A DNA stretch of 64,000 nucleotides, from contig JAKSYS010000881.1 in the NCBI GenBank assembly GCA_022925895.1, positions 558,001-622,000 of the forward strand, given 5' to 3'. Below the pieces are notes generated by a model. The model had not been told where the DNA came from and ran no database searches. It saw only the letters and a program-made list of their open reading frames with translations. Every line of letters begins with the position of its first letter. The stretch's first letter is position 1. This document shows, in pieces, positions 51,895 through 63,569 of the stretch. A program made the position numbers and the translations under genes. This DNA is from Fragilaria crotonensis (Eukaryota; Bacillariophyta; Fragilariophyceae; Fragilariales; Fragilariaceae).

Positions 51895-53166
51895 ATGGCC
51901 GCAGCGGCAGACGAGCTGGAGGAACGTCGGAACGCAGAAATTGAGTTTGTTTCCTGTGCTTTTGGTCCAGATGAAGCCTGGTGTGATAGAGACGCCAATG
52001 GTCTGCCAGCGATTCATCGACGACTCAAACTACCATGCCATGGTGAGAGTATTTCGTTACTGCTGACTCTCGTCATGCCTCTCGGATATCCTGCATCAGA
52101 GGGGTTAGCGATTTCTTGTAGCGTCGACAACGCGAAGGATGCATCACTGGCACGAACTGCCTACAAGGCTTTTCCGAAGCTGGTAGAAGCCTGCCGGGAC
52201 GAGATTGTGATGGGAGAAGAATCGGTCTTTCTTGTCCTTACTCGAGCGGAAGAATGGATCGCAGATAATTGGGATGACTACTGCTCCGAGCCGAGAGTCC
52301 AAGAGGCATTAGCAATGCCCAAAATAGGCGGTTCAACCTCGGTCACTTTAGGGCGACGCCTCATCTATTCACACCACATTATTTCCAAGATCAAAAGGAG
52401 TGACATCAAACAACTCGCATCGCAGTATAAGCTAACAGGATACTTGAAGATTGGCTGGCCTGGTTTAATACTGATCGAAGGAGCAGAAGATGATTGTTTA
52501 GCTTTCTACGATGAGATTAGGCCTTGGTGCTGGAAATTTCTAGTGGTGAGAGGTGAGCAACAAGAACAAGTTCGCGAAATTGAGGCGAATCGCAAGTTCG
52601 TGAACTTTGTCGAAACCGACGACATGTCCCTCGCGGCTCAACGATGTCGTGAAGTCGGTCTTGAGGCACTGTTTCGAACATCAATGAAGGTCTACTCCAA
52701 CAACGATGAGAATGACGATGGCAGTGAAGTAACTGCCTATGGAGCATTGGTGCATGTAGATCACATGAATAACAACAAGTGCTATCGCAAATGGCTAAGA
52801 AAGGCTGCCAAAGAATGCGAATGCTTGTTATTGCTCAAACAGACTTATCCTAATCATGATTTTTCGAAGCGACCGTTCATAGTCGTTGCTGTTGTGGGCG
52901 ACGCATCCTTCGTCCAGCAGTTCCTCAAAAGATGGAGAACAAGTCGCGTCGACGTGGATTCCAAGGGTAAGCCTTGTCTTGAGCGCATGATGAAAGTGCT
53001 GATTGAAGGGCCAATAGATAATGCAGTGTTGGTTTCGGTGAATTGGGATGGTGCTCAAGCAGAAGAAAACGTCAATGTGCTGCCAGAGCAACTCCTGGAT
53101 CTAGTAGCGTCCATCGGAGGTGACATTTGGAAAGACTTGCTCCTCAGCTTACGCATGTACTCCTAG
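51895..53166 (+). CDS. RWD domain / DUF1115 protein (RWDD2-like)
   Basis: A 423-aa protein from the first ATG at 51895; the frame also contains an upstream TTG at 51880. The N-terminal RWD domain spans about residues 1-125 (EIEFVSCAFGPDEAWC, HGESISLLLTLVMPLGYP). The C-terminal DUF1115 region has RRLIYSHHIISKIKRSDIKQ, YKLTGYLKIGWPGLILIEG and WCWKFLVVRGEQQEQV. This arrangement matches RWDD2A/B. An extra C-terminal part of about 200 aa follows with a second alpha/beta region (ALVHVDHMNNNKCYRKWLRK). The biochemical role of the family is not known; RWD domains mediate protein contacts. Its stop codon lies one base from the stop of the convergent DUF1995 gene. Confidence 0.82.
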   Translation: MAAAADELEERRNAEIEFVSCAFGPDEAWCDRDANGLPAIHRRLKLPCHGESISLLLTLVMPLGYPASEGLAISCSVDNAKDASLARTAYKAFPKLVEACRDEIVMGEESVFLVLTRAEEWIADNWDDYCSEPRVQEALAMPKIGGSTSVTLGRRLIYSHHIISKIKRSDIKQLASQYKLTGYLKIGWPGLILIEGAEDDCLAFYDEIRPWCWKFLVVRGEQQEQVREIEANRKFVNFVETDDMSLAAQRCREVGLEALFRTSMKVYSNNDENDDGSEVTAYGALVHVDHMNNNKCYRKWLRKAAKECECLLLLKQTYPNHDFSKRPFIVVAVVGDASFVQQFLKRWRTSRVDVDSKGKPCLERMMKVLIEGPIDNAVLVSVNWDGAQAEENVNVLPEQLLDLVASIGGDIWKDLLLSLRMYS

Positions 53167-53167
53167 C

Positions 53168-54088
53168 CTATAATGTATCCTTTATGAAGGTAAACGCAGC
53201 CGACGCTCGTTCTGCCAAAGTTTTAGGCACAAATCCGCCCCTGGAGGTTATGAAACTCTCTATCTCCTTGTAGGTGGGTTGGCCAAAGTCAAATAGCCTA
53301 CCACCATCTCGTGAGTTACCAGGATCGGTGTCCCAAGATGCTGGCTTGGACGATAGTACAGCCTTTTCACCAATTTGCTGCCAATCAACAACACCATCTT
53401 CTTCGAATCTCAAAAACACTCTCCAAGGCCCTGGATGGGATCGAAGAATCCGCACTTGCTCGCCTTCTACCATCAAATTAGAACAGAAGAATGAAGGCCA
53501 AAATTTCTCCGTGTACTTTACTTCATCGCCCCCTCCAAAGAACCCAAAGTCTGACTTCCGTTTCCACTGAGTGTTAACCAGAATCAAGTCTCTGTCAGGT
53601 CCCACTTGATCATCCAGCGAGAGCAGCTTTTTTACGGTGTCAGCCGACGGAAGTAATACAGTACATGAATCATTTTTGGGATCTTCTGCCTGTGCCATGA
53701 TAGCACCAATGCCATCGCTCTCGTCGAGAATCGACATGGACATTTGTTGCGCTCCAAGATTCCGAAGAACAGTCTGCATCAATGGCGTCGCTGCTTCCGC
53801 CATTTGGCGCGTTCCTCCAGGCCAATCATCGAGCTCTGTTGCACCGATAACAGGAAGAAGAATACGGACGCTGTGTCGATGATAACCATCTTGATTCGCT
53901 CGCTTGAGCGCCGCGCTGGCCTGGCGGATTTGATCGTCGACCGAGGTGGGAAAGCGTTCTGTCAAAATGGCAGTCGGATCAGAAGTTGCAGCCATGGCGC
54001 GTGTCGAGATAATACGATTGTGAGATATCTGAAAGGCATTGAGAAGCGACACAGACAGGGCTGTGGAGATCAAAACGCGGAGCAACAT
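53168..54088 (-). CDS. DUF1995-type plastid protein
   Basis: A 306-aa protein from the ATG at 54088. The leader MLLRVLISTALSVSLLNAFQ is a signal peptide ending at an NAF/AFQ site, the diatom plastid entry motif. The body matches the DUF1995 pattern seen in chloroplast proteins: a helix (SVDDQIRQASAALKRA), then VRILLPVIGATELDDWPGGT, DSCTVLLPSAD, DRDLILVNTQWKRKSDFGFF and PGPWRVFLRFEEDG. Function is unknown; plant relatives include low-PSII-accumulation proteins. It is head-to-head with another plastid-targeted gene. Confidence 0.85.
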   Translation of the reverse strand: MLLRVLISTALSVSLLNAFQISHNRIISTRAMAATSDPTAILTERFPTSVDDQIRQASAALKRANQDGYHRHSVRILLPVIGATELDDWPGGTRQMAEAATPLMQTVLRNLGAQQMSMSILDESDGIGAIMAQAEDPKNDSCTVLLPSADTVKKLLSLDDQVGPDRDLILVNTQWKRKSDFGFFGGGDEVKYTEKFWPSFFCSNLMVEGEQVRILRSHPGPWRVFLRFEEDGVVDWQQIGEKAVLSSKPASWDTDPGNSRDGGRLFDFGQPTYKEIESFITSRGGFVPKTLAERASAAFTFIKDTL

Positions 54089-54355
54089 GGTGCAATCGTA
54101 ACAGCAAAACAATGGCTCTCCGAGAGGGTTGCTGGGGGTCTCGTCGTGTTCTGACGTAACAAAAGCGATGAGGAAATATGATGCGACTCCGTCATATCAC
54201 GACAGCATGAAAATTGCCTCCGACACCTCAGAGAGCAAATGACGTCACCGAAGGCAATGCGCGTAGCCCTCAAGGTTCGTCTGTCGTCGGCATTTCGTTG
54301 CTATCACTCGCCGACCTCGGCATGAGGTGAAGACTGGAGTGATTTTTGTCCGACG
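54089..54355. promoter_or_regulatory. Bidirectional promoter region for two plastid-protein genes
   Basis: A 267-bp spacer between the DUF1995 and saccharopine-dehydrogenase-like genes. It contains three TGACGTCA/TGACGT-like CRE/bZIP half-sites (for example tgacgt at 54154 and atgacgtca at 54240), a motif tied to light and CO2 response in P. tricornutum promoters (family knowledge). A shared promoter is inferred. Confidence 0.5.
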
Positions 54356-55714
54356 ATGAGACTGGAGTGTTATGTCGCTGGTGCTGTCCTGACGACGTGT
54401 GTGCTCTATGCGAATGCTTTTCAGAGAGTGAAACCATGCCATAGACAATGCACATCTCTCAATTCAGCCTCGAACGTATCCTTGGACGCTATTGCTGGCA
54501 AACAAATCCTCGTCGTAGGAGGATCTGGTCGTGTCGGGGGAAGCGTTGTCACCCAACTCATCCAACGGGGAGGCAAGGTGACAGTGGGGGCAACTCGACG
54601 AGATTCATTCGAGAAATCACGAGCGAGATGGTTAGAGGTGTTTCCGGAACTTTCATCTGACCTACACCAAGTGGACTTCGTTTCCTTGAATCGAGAGGTT
54701 GCGTCATCGGTGTCGCCTCGGGGATATGACCTTGTTGTGCATACTGCGGGACCCTTTCAAGGCAAGGTTAAATCGCCAAATGGAATATTGGAGGCGTGCG
54801 TTGCCAACAAGATTCCCTATGTGGATGTTTGCGACGACTACTGTACTGCCATGGCAGCTAAATCGAAGTATGGCGCAACTGCAAAGGCAAGTGGAGTACC
54901 ATGCGTCGTCAGTACGGGCTGTTGGCCAGGAGTGTCGTCGTTGATGGCGAAACAGCTCATTGACAAGGTGCTACTTGCCCATCCATCCTTGACTCCAGCA
55001 GATCTCAATGTCGACTTTGGCTTCTTCACCGCCGGTAGTGGTGGCGCAGGTTCGACCCTGCTGGTTGCTACCTTTTTGATACTTGCCGAAGAGGCTCTGA
55101 CCATCGTCAAAGGTCGACGGAAAACGGTCAAGGCCATGGAAGAATACAGTATAGTGAACTTTGGGCCTATTGTTGGTGACAAACCCATCGCACATTTGAA
55201 CCTACTGGAAGCGGCCTCTGTGCATGAAGCGCTAGGTGTTGGCAGCACCACATGTCGGTTTGGAACAGCTCCTGGATTCTGGAACACTCTCTTGGGCTTC
55301 ATGGCACGACTCCCGCCGACTCTTTTGGCCAACGAAGTCATCATGACGAAGTTAGCACTATTCTCGCTTCCCATCGTTCGAGCCGTTGATTTCTTCGCTG
55401 GAGCCACAAATGCTATGCGATGTGATGTCACATCAGATTTGGAACCGTCGCTCAAGGCAACTGCGATTTATGCCCACGAAAATCTCGAACCTTGCGTCGG
55501 AGAATGTGTTGTCGCATTTTGTGCTGCCGTCCTAAGCGGAAGTGTCCCGCCCGGTGTCTGGTTTCCGGAAGAAGCAATCAGTAGTGGCGTGGATGCAACG
55601 ACGGTGCTGAAGCTGGCGAGTATTGGAGCTCACACTGTAGAGGTTGATGGCACGATCTCCATCTCGTGTGAAGACATTTGGGGTAGACCATGCAGCGTAG
55701 AGAAGCGCTACTAG
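54356..55714 (+). CDS. Saccharopine-dehydrogenase-like NAD(P)-binding protein, plastid-targeted
   Basis: A 452-aa single-exon protein. The leader MRLECYVAGAVLTTCVLYAN ends before AFQRV, an ASAFAP-like motif. The Rossmann fold starts with ILVVGGSGRVGGSVV (GxGxxG type), then a strand and helix, YDLVVHTAGPF (Thr-Ala-Gly-Pro typical of the saccharopine dehydrogenase/lipid-linked family), IPYVDVCDDY, VVSTGCWPGVSSLMA and a conserved Gly-rich segment FFTAGSGGAGSTLL. This arrangement resembles the plant plastid homologue (At1g50450-type) rather than lysine-pathway enzymes. The substrate is unknown. It is divergent from the DUF1995 gene. Membrane-like segments lie near 310-340. Confidence 0.83.
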   Translation: MRLECYVAGAVLTTCVLYANAFQRVKPCHRQCTSLNSASNVSLDAIAGKQILVVGGSGRVGGSVVTQLIQRGGKVTVGATRRDSFEKSRARWLEVFPELSSDLHQVDFVSLNREVASSVSPRGYDLVVHTAGPFQGKVKSPNGILEACVANKIPYVDVCDDYCTAMAAKSKYGATAKASGVPCVVSTGCWPGVSSLMAKQLIDKVLLAHPSLTPADLNVDFGFFTAGSGGAGSTLLVATFLILAEEALTIVKGRRKTVKAMEEYSIVNFGPIVGDKPIAHLNLLEAASVHEALGVGSTTCRFGTAPGFWNTLLGFMARLPPTLLANEVIMTKLALFSLPIVRAVDFFAGATNAMRCDVTSDLEPSLKATAIYAHENLEPCVGECVVAFCAAVLSGSVPPGVWFPEEAISSGVDATTVLKLASIGAHTVEVDGTISISCEDIWGRPCSVEKRY

Positions 55715-55803
55715 GCTTTGGCAACTTGTTAGCATCGCATAAATTTGAGGTTTTTGGGGTCCCTATTCTCAGTGAGAAATGTAGAATAACACATTATTCA
55801 AAT

Positions 55804-58139
55804 TTAGTATGATCCAGATTTGGTCGTCTTCGCTACCTTGGACTTCAGACTCTTTACCAGGGAACTGAGAGCTGCTGCTCCCCCACTGTTCTTTGCAACC
55901 TCCTCGGCATTGATGTTGGGTGCGACTGCGTCCTTCTTCACTCGTTTCCTAGCCTTTCGTTGTGCAGTCTGTTCCATGAGAATTTGTCGCATTGCCTCGG
56001 TCTCCCTGAAATTGGGATCAGTGCGATCAATACCGAAACGATCATTTTCGCCTTGGAAAACTGCAGCGAAGCGCGAATCTCTTGTGTCGATCTTAAAGTC
56101 TCCACCAGAAACATTCGATAAAAGCTTCTCTTGTTTCCTTTGCGAGCGCCCTTCAGCTTATGGTCCTTGAGTTTGTCCATCCGAACTAATCCTCGCATAT
56201 CATAATCCAAGGCATCCTCATCACCTTCTTCACCAGCCACCAACAGTTGTAGTTCCTCTTTCGTGCTAGGAGCTCGATCAGCACCTGCGTCATCCGACAA
56301 CATTTTCTTGTCGTCCTGGTTCTTTTGTGAGCGCTTCTTTACCGTCGTTTTGGCGCCTCGTTCTTCATCTACAAAGAACCCATCGTCGTCATCGAAAGCA
56401 GGTTCGTCATCAGATTCACTCCCGTTGTCGCCTTCTTTTCCATGCTTTCTTCGAGATTGTCGTTTTTCACGTCGCTTCTGCTTGCGCTTCTCCTGGTATT
56501 TTTCCCAAGGTGTCAACTCCGTTTGTTGAGCACCGCTAATCTTGGAACGAATCGTCTCCACGAGCTTCTCCTTGCCAGGTATGAATGAAACTTGTTTCTC
56601 ATTGTCGTCACCAAAGTCCTGGTCATCATCACTCTCGTTATCACCCTCAAGCGCGCCACTGTTTTGTTCCCCGTCGTCGTCGCTATCGAGGCCAAGCATC
56701 TTCCTCAAATTTGACCCCTTCTTTTCTTGTCCCGAAACGGATCCTGCATTGGAATCGTCGTCACTAGAATGATCAGATGCAATGTACGCTCGAAGATCCT
56801 CGCTATCCGCCAGTTCACTCCAGCCTTGACTGCTCATGTACTTGGTAAGCTTTTGTTCACGCTCAACATCTCCCTCATCCCATGTGCACTTCACGTTGGT
56901 TTGTTGTAATGCACTAATAACAAACTCTGGTGGCTTGTAGTTGCTTGGAATGGTTGAGGCTTCGTCTCGAAGCTGGCGGCCCTTGATAATACCTTCAAGT
57001 TGGTCGGGGTCGATCGATCGCATATCGATGCTTGCACTCGAGTGCTCAAGCTCCAACCCATCCACTTCTTTGTAGGCGGCGTCGGCGTGCTCTGGAGAGG
57101 CGAATTGCACAATGGCGAAGTAATACTTGAGTTTGGATGCTTCGTAGGCCCGCAGCTTTTCAGGATCAAATGAAGGATCGACATCCTCGTCATCAAGCTC
57201 GAACTTTATCGCCGGCGCTCTTTTTCTGTCCTCGTCACTACCGACTTCATCGTCATGGTCGCCAACATCCTCGTCGTCTTCCTCGCCGTCGTCCTCCACG
57301 TCGTCGTCCTCGTCCTCATCCTCATCATCTAACTCAGCATTCTTTGACTTCTTCTTTTTCCAAATATCGATTGGTCCATGAACCTTCTCCTTCTCCATGC
57401 GCTCCAACCCATAGTCGCTGGGATAAACTTGCACCTTCCGAATGGATCCGGGCGACGTGAAGCTCGCCAAGATTGCGAAGACGTCCACTGCACGGACGTG
57501 CGACCAATCCATGTGCAAAACAGCCATATAAGGCGATGGAACATTTGTCAAAGAAACTTCCTCATCATCGCGCGAGGTTGGATCCAAAATTCCAGCTTTA
57601 CCAAGCACAGGCTCCTCCAAGTCGGAATCGACGTCCTCATCTGATTCGGAACCACTGTCATCATCCGACGACTCTGATACATCAAGCTCTCCTCTCGATA
57701 AAGCAGTCAAGTAGGCTATTCTAGACGCAGGGTCTTTGTCTTCTTCATTGTCGTCACTTTCGCTGTCACTATCGCCGTCGTCGACGTCCGCACCATCAAC
57801 CTCGACTGAATGATCGTCCTCTATATCATCATGCTCATCAGTATCACCAGCCTTCTTTTCGACAGTGTAGAATTCTTTCAGTTCTGTTTCAACTCCCGAC
57901 TTTTTCTTGATTCGACGACCGTACCTATCCTTTGTCTGCAAACTAAACTTTGGGTCAGTCAAGACAGACGCGAACCGATCATCCAATACCACCTTGGTTT
58001 GTTCTTCTTTTGGTCTTTGAAACTGAGGGCGAGTCACCGCCGCAATAAAGCGTTCATCAATTTTTTCTTCGGCCTCATTGTCCTGTTTGCTGATATTCTT
58101 TGTGTTATTCTTCTTCTTCTTCTTTTGTTTGGCCACCAT
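55804..58139 (-). CDS. ESF1: Pre-rRNA-processing protein ESF1 (one apparent frame change)
   Basis: The ATG at 58139 gives MVAKQKKKKKNNTKN. Then IDERFIAAVTRPQFQRP, VLDDRFASVLTDPKF, KDRYGRRIKKKSG, long acidic tracts, MDWSHVRAVDVFAIL, KVQVYPSDYGLERM and YYFAIVQFASPEHADAAYKE (ESF1 core), and DDEPAFDDDDGFF. The end carries DFKIDTRDSRFAAVFQ and IDRTDPNFRETEAMRQIL, which is the NUC153 region of ESF1, but in a different phase from the part that ends KLKGARKGNKR. The change lies near 56120-56140. No intron with normal size and phase explains it while keeping the conserved segment; a single-base error or polymorphism is most likely. Family role: nucleolar 18S rRNA processing, small-subunit processome. 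Confidence 0.87.
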
Positions 58140-58905
58140 GGCAAAAACGACAGATAGGTCTCGTGCCAACTTGTTGTTGATTTTTTGAGGGGGGGAAAAC
58201 CGACCATGTTTTGGTGGACAGAGACGAGTTTGTTCAGGCGTCTGTATTCTGCTGCTGTCGGCCTGTGTAATAAACTACTCCTACTACTACTAGTACTACT
58301 AGTAGTACAGCGTACATACATTTGTTTCTACGCAGTACACGTACTACACCGTGTAGTCCACTCCAGTAGCGATACGAGTACTGGCGTAGTACCCCATAGG
58401 ACGCCCTACTCCAGTTCATGTTTTACTGGAGTGCTGTCATACTGTGGGACATTGTACATTGTACTGTACATTGTACTCCCTCTGTCCCATAAAAAAAACA
58501 CCAGAGACATCACTACTGCTGCCATGCAGAGGAGAGTGTTGAGTGTAGAGTGTAGAGCATAGAGTGTATGCATAGATTGTAGATTGTAGGACCCTACTCT
58601 AGCAACCTGACAGTTCTCCGCGTTTCTGCATCAATTTCGCCTGTCGTCACGGGTTAACAGACGAGACTTTAATCGCGAGCGGGACTTCCTCTCACCGGTA
58701 GACCTCACTCTTTGTAGCATTAGTCTACCGACTAGAACGGCTTGACTCTTGAGATTGGAAACCGCGGAGTAGTCTATCACTGCAATGGACTCTAGCGTGA
58801 CAGCATCTGTTTTGATTTAGCCGGGATGTAAGTCTTAACAGCCTATGGCTCTTCATTTGAAGCACCAGATCTGACGGTATCCTTTTGGCATCGGAAGGCT
58901 ATAGT
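58140..58905. repeat. Intergenic region with simple and GTAC-type repeats
   Basis: At 58255-58480 there are ctactactactagtactactagtagtac and gtacattgtactgtacattgtac tracts, and at 58535-58590 a degenerate tagagtg tandem (about 7 bp unit). No gene is recognised. It separates ESF1 and the ABCC transporter, both on the minus strand. Confidence 0.55.
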
Positions 58906-61900
58906 TTAGTTATCATGTTCTTTTTCCCATGTTTCGACTAGCCTCTTGAATATGCCGTCTTTAGCGCGAAGTAGATTGTGCGGCGCATCAAACTCTGCAG
59001 CTTTTCCATCATCTATCACGAGAACGTAGTCGCTATCCATGATCGTGTTGAGTCTATGAGCTACAGTCAGGCAAGTGGCATTTGCAAAGTCAGAGCGAAA
59101 TAGCTTCTGCATGCGTGCATCAGTCTCAGCATCCACGGCAGCTGTTGCTTCATCACAAATGATAACCGAAGCGCGTGCAAGTAGGGCGCGCCCGATGACC
59201 ATTAGCTGTCGTTGACCGACCGAAAAATTGGAGCCTCCGCTCGTGACTTTGTCGTCTAAAGACTTAACAGGTCCTTTCGAATTGCTCGCATCCAACAGAC
59301 CGACTCGTTCAAGGACATTGCATATTCGATCATCGGAAAACTTGTCAAACGGATCTAAATTTGTTCTGACGGAACCCGAGAATAGCACCGGATCTTGTGG
59401 AATGACAGCGATATTGGAGCGCACACACTGTAGGCCTAAGGATTTCAAATCCACGCCGTCAATGAGGATTTTCCCAGTTTCAATCTCTACCAAGCGCATC
59501 AATGCCGCCATCAATGTAGATTTTCCTTTGAAAGAAACGCGGCGCAGTTAGGAAATCAGTGCGACGAAGCAACCATCAACATCCGTATACAATTCTTACC
59601 TGCACCGGTACGACCAACGATGCCGACCTTGCTGTGGCAGGGAATATGTAAGGTCAATCCCTTCAAAACCAACGGGAGGTCAGGCCTGTACCGGAGCGTT
59701 ACGCGCTGAAACTCGATATCACCTTTCCTTGGCCACGCTTTCGCGATTGTGCGGTCTAGCTCCGTCGTACTCGGGGCCTCGCTCTGTAAACGGGAGTACT
59801 GCTCCAACCTCTCGACGGATATCATGTTCGCTTCAAATTCACTGCCGACGCGGACGGTCCAGTTCAACGATTGGGTAGCCGAGAGAGCATAGGAAATAGA
59901 CAGACCAGCGAGGCCAGCGAATGTTGCATCACCTCCCATACCGTCATGTTCGACCACCGCGGCCAGACAAGCTGCAAAGACAATACAGGTCCCAATAAGC
60001 TCGAGCCGCATCCCAAGCCACGATTGAGCAGTCACAGTCAGGAAGTATGCATGCTGTTGGCTGTCCAGCATTGTTACCATCCGATTCAAAAGGGTACTTT
60101 CTGCTTTGAAAGCACGAATGGTGGATGCTCCGTCCAGCGTCTCACCAAATAGAGCGTACACAGGAGATCTCTGCACTGAATCCAAACGCCTTAGCTCCCG
60201 ATAGCTCACAGTGAAGTATTTCTGCTCAATATGATACAAGTACATGATGGGAAGTATGCACGCAGTGAACGACGGAGTCACGACCGAAACAACAACGAGG
60301 GTACTCAACACCTCAAACAAGCAAAACAGGTAGGTTTCCAAGGAATCCGGCAGGCTCTCGTCAACCGTGTACATGTCTTTCGACAAGATAAATTAGACAT
60401 GAAACATGAATTCATGGTCGGTGGAAGTAGTCACTTACCTTTGCTAAACCTGTTAATGATGCGCCCAAGGGGCGTAGTGTCGAAAAATGACATGGGGGCT
60501 CTCATCACAGCATCCAATACACGTGAAAACAGCTGCCTCGATGCTCGCAGTCCAATAAGCATGACAACAACGGACTCCGTGACACTAAATGCGATAGCCA
60601 ATACATTGATACAAGCATACACTTTGAGAAAGTGCACCTGGCTATCCAAACCCTCGCTGCCGTGCGCCGACCAGTATGTCAACCACCAGTTCGATAAGAG
60701 TTTGCTTCCTTCTGCGCAGGAGAAAATACTCGTGAGAACCAAAACTATCCACAGCCCGCCAGCTGCTTTTACCCAAGCAAGGTATATAGCGAGGGACACA
60801 GTTCCAGTTTCTCGCTCCAGTAGCTCGTCTGTCATCAGAACGACCCTGCCATCGCTTTCAACGACCTCCCTCTCTGAGGGTGTGCGATTCATGACAACGG
60901 TGTGGTCGCGCACCAACTTCGAGACTTCACCGACAACGTGCGTTGTGGAATCGCCGCTTGGTCCGCCTGTCTTTGCTTTGTTGAAGGAATTCAAGTAGCG
61001 CTTGAATTGCGACGTTTCGTCCCCATGCAGCTCTTTGAAGGTCCCCGTTTCAACTATGTTGCCTTCCTTCAAAACAATGATTCGATCAACCTGAGGATGG
61101 CTCAGGTACTGAAGCGCATTGGTTACCAACACAACAGTTCGCTTCGGACGATTTAAATCTGGGTTGACCATGCTTCCGACAATACAGTTGTCGAAGAGTT
61201 GTCTTCCAACGTTAGCATCCACCGCGGCGAGGGGGTCGTCAAGAAGGAATATGTCAGCATCGTGATAAAGGGCACGTGCCAGGCCGATTCTGGCTTTCTG
61301 TCCACCCGAAAGTGTGATGCCTTTCTCTCCGATTTCTGTCATATCGCCGTTAGGTAGAAGATTCAAATCATGTTCCAAAGCACAAACTTGAAGTGCCTTT
61401 TCGTAAACTCCGATTTTGCTGTCGATGTCTCCGAACAAAATGTTTTCTTTAACGGTCGCGTTCATGATAAATGGGGATTGCGCTGAGTAAGCAATGTTTC
61501 CTCGTACAGACACGGATCCGCTGACTGGGGCAAGTTCTCCCATGAGGGACTTCAACAAGGTCGTCTTTCCACATCCAACGCCGCCGACAACAGCGATAAA
61601 TTCTCCCCTCCCTACAACCAAATCGATGCGTGATAGGCACAATGAGTGACCATCAGGGCTATCGTTCTCCTGACCTTCAAGTGCAGTAACAGCTAAGCTT
61701 TCACAACGCTGACCTTGATCCACATTGTCATTTGGAGTTCTGGGCAAAAGCGGATGCACACCTCCCTCATTTTTTTCGTGCCCATTACGATCACTCTCGT
61801 AGGCAAAGGAAGCCTCGTGCATCTTAAAACCAATATCTTTCAACGATCCCTTAGGTACTTGGTGGTGTTCTGGACTCGCAAGAAAGCTGCTGATGCGTCG

Positions 61901-63097
61901 AAGGGCTACATTGGCCTCAACCATCCCATTAATGGTTTGTGGGAACATAAAAAGTGGGAACCTAAGAATTTCAAAAAGTGCCAACGAAGTTAGAGCGGAA
62001 GCAACGTCAAGTTGGTTACCAAGCAATACATAGGTACCAAAGGTTGCGAGCGATATTGTAAGTGGGACTGCCGCAAAAGTCAGGAAGGTGAACATGCGGC
62101 CGATCAGGTACCACAGCAAGTGTCGTAGCTCAATCTTCCGGAGAGATTCGACCTTCTCTCGAAAAGGCATTTCCCAGGCCTGTAACTTGACGACTTTCAT
62201 GTTTCCAAGTACTTCATTGATCAACTCAATCCTCCTGTCCTTCGCAGTCATCAATGACTGCTGCATCCGCCCCATGTAAGCGGCGGAGATAGCTGTCAGG
62301 GGAATGCTCAGGATTATGACAAGCACACCCGACAGAATGCTGACTCCCATTTGCTGCCACAAGAATAACAAAGCAAGTGTGATTTGCAATATGGAATACC
62401 ATAGTGAATGCAGGTATGTGACAATGTCTTGTAGACGTTGTGCGTCAGTACTCATTAAATTCGTGATTTCACCGACTTCTTTGTGACTTCCAGCAAGCAC
62501 AAGTGACTTTCGATAAATGGCAGTGATCACCGCTGTTCGTATACGTAAACCAACCCTGTAGCACATGAAGTAGTAATGTCGAAGCGTTATTGACATGATA
62601 ATCTGAGCCGCTACAACAGCAAGAGTCAGTCCAATGCCGTGCCAGAAAGGGGCATTCGGTGTGCGAATGTAGATTATCAGACCCTTTAAAACTTGAGGGC
62701 CAACAAATTGGAAAAGATCATGAATCAACTTCAATATACCTGCAGTGCAAAAGTCTAAGTAGTAGGCGTTCCATAGCACCAGAGCCAGGGTTGGTTCTGA
62801 TTCATTTGACGACCCTCGTCGCACTTCCTTTGACCAACTACGGTGAAATTGTTCCATTACTTGAGCTGTTCTGTCATCATGTGGAAGGGGAAATTCGCGA
62901 AGGTCGTCAACATCCAGCCGACGTTTGGTATTACCAAGTTCCAGCAGAGGTGAAAGCCATCCAAACGTTAGCCGAGACAACCAAGGTGGTGCATCAATGG
63001 GATCTGGTGCATGACGAACAAACGGTTCATTTTCTCCATCTCCATTATCCACAGACCCATAACTTCCAAGCTTTGAGGCATTGAGCTTTGCGGTCAT
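58906..63097 (-). CDS. ABC transporter, subfamily C (MRP type), full-length
   Basis: Three exons (63097-60439, 60376-59600, 59525-58906) with introns of 62 and 74 bp; 1351 aa. The second intron splits GRTGAG/KSTLMAAL (Walker A of NBD2). Layout: short soluble N-terminus (no TMD0), a six-helix TMD1, NBD1, TMD2, NBD2. NBD1: VVGGVGCGKTTLLKSL, TLSGGQKARIGLARALYHD and DIFLLDDPLAAVD, where Asp replaces the catalytic Glu, as is typical for ABCC NBD1. NBD2: GRTGAGKST, NFSVGQRQLMVIGRALL and VIICDEATAAVDAETD, with the Glu present. Family role: export or vacuolar sequestration of glutathione conjugates, organic anions or metals using ATP. Substrate not predictable. The start at 63097 follows an upstream GTAC-rich region. 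Confidence 0.94.
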
Positions 63098-63569
63098 CTC
63101 ATGAGTTGGAGAAGTGTCATGTGTGATATGTCATTTTGGGGACTGGTGCGATCTGCGATCTGCGAGACTGCAGTAGGTAGTAGGTATGGTGGTATGGATA
63201 GATGATACTCCGAGTACTTGTATTCATATCAATAAACTGTAGTAGATGATAGGGGATTTATGTTTTGACGTTTTGACTATATCTCGAAGAAGAGTTTAGC
63301 CATGTGCTCCAAGTACGCATGTACATTTTCACCGTAACAATGTAGTACTCCAGTACTGTACTCCACCATGGTAGTCTATCGTAGATGTCATACTGTAGGC
63401 TATTGTCCTCGCCTGAGCTCTGAGTACTACTACTAGAGGACCAGGTACTGCGTCCTCGTGTACCATTACTGGTAGATAACTACTTATACAGTCGGTGCAG
63501 TTTACTCAGGCAGATCCACAAGCTAAGTGTTCTTTACCAATAAATTCGGCTTATCAGGTTCTACGTGAT
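63098..63569. other. Intergenic region with GTAC-rich stretches
   Basis: 472 bp. GTAC/AGTACT motifs at 63180-63480 (for example ctccagtactgtactcc and gaccaggtactgcg). No gene is seen. Confidence 0.4.
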
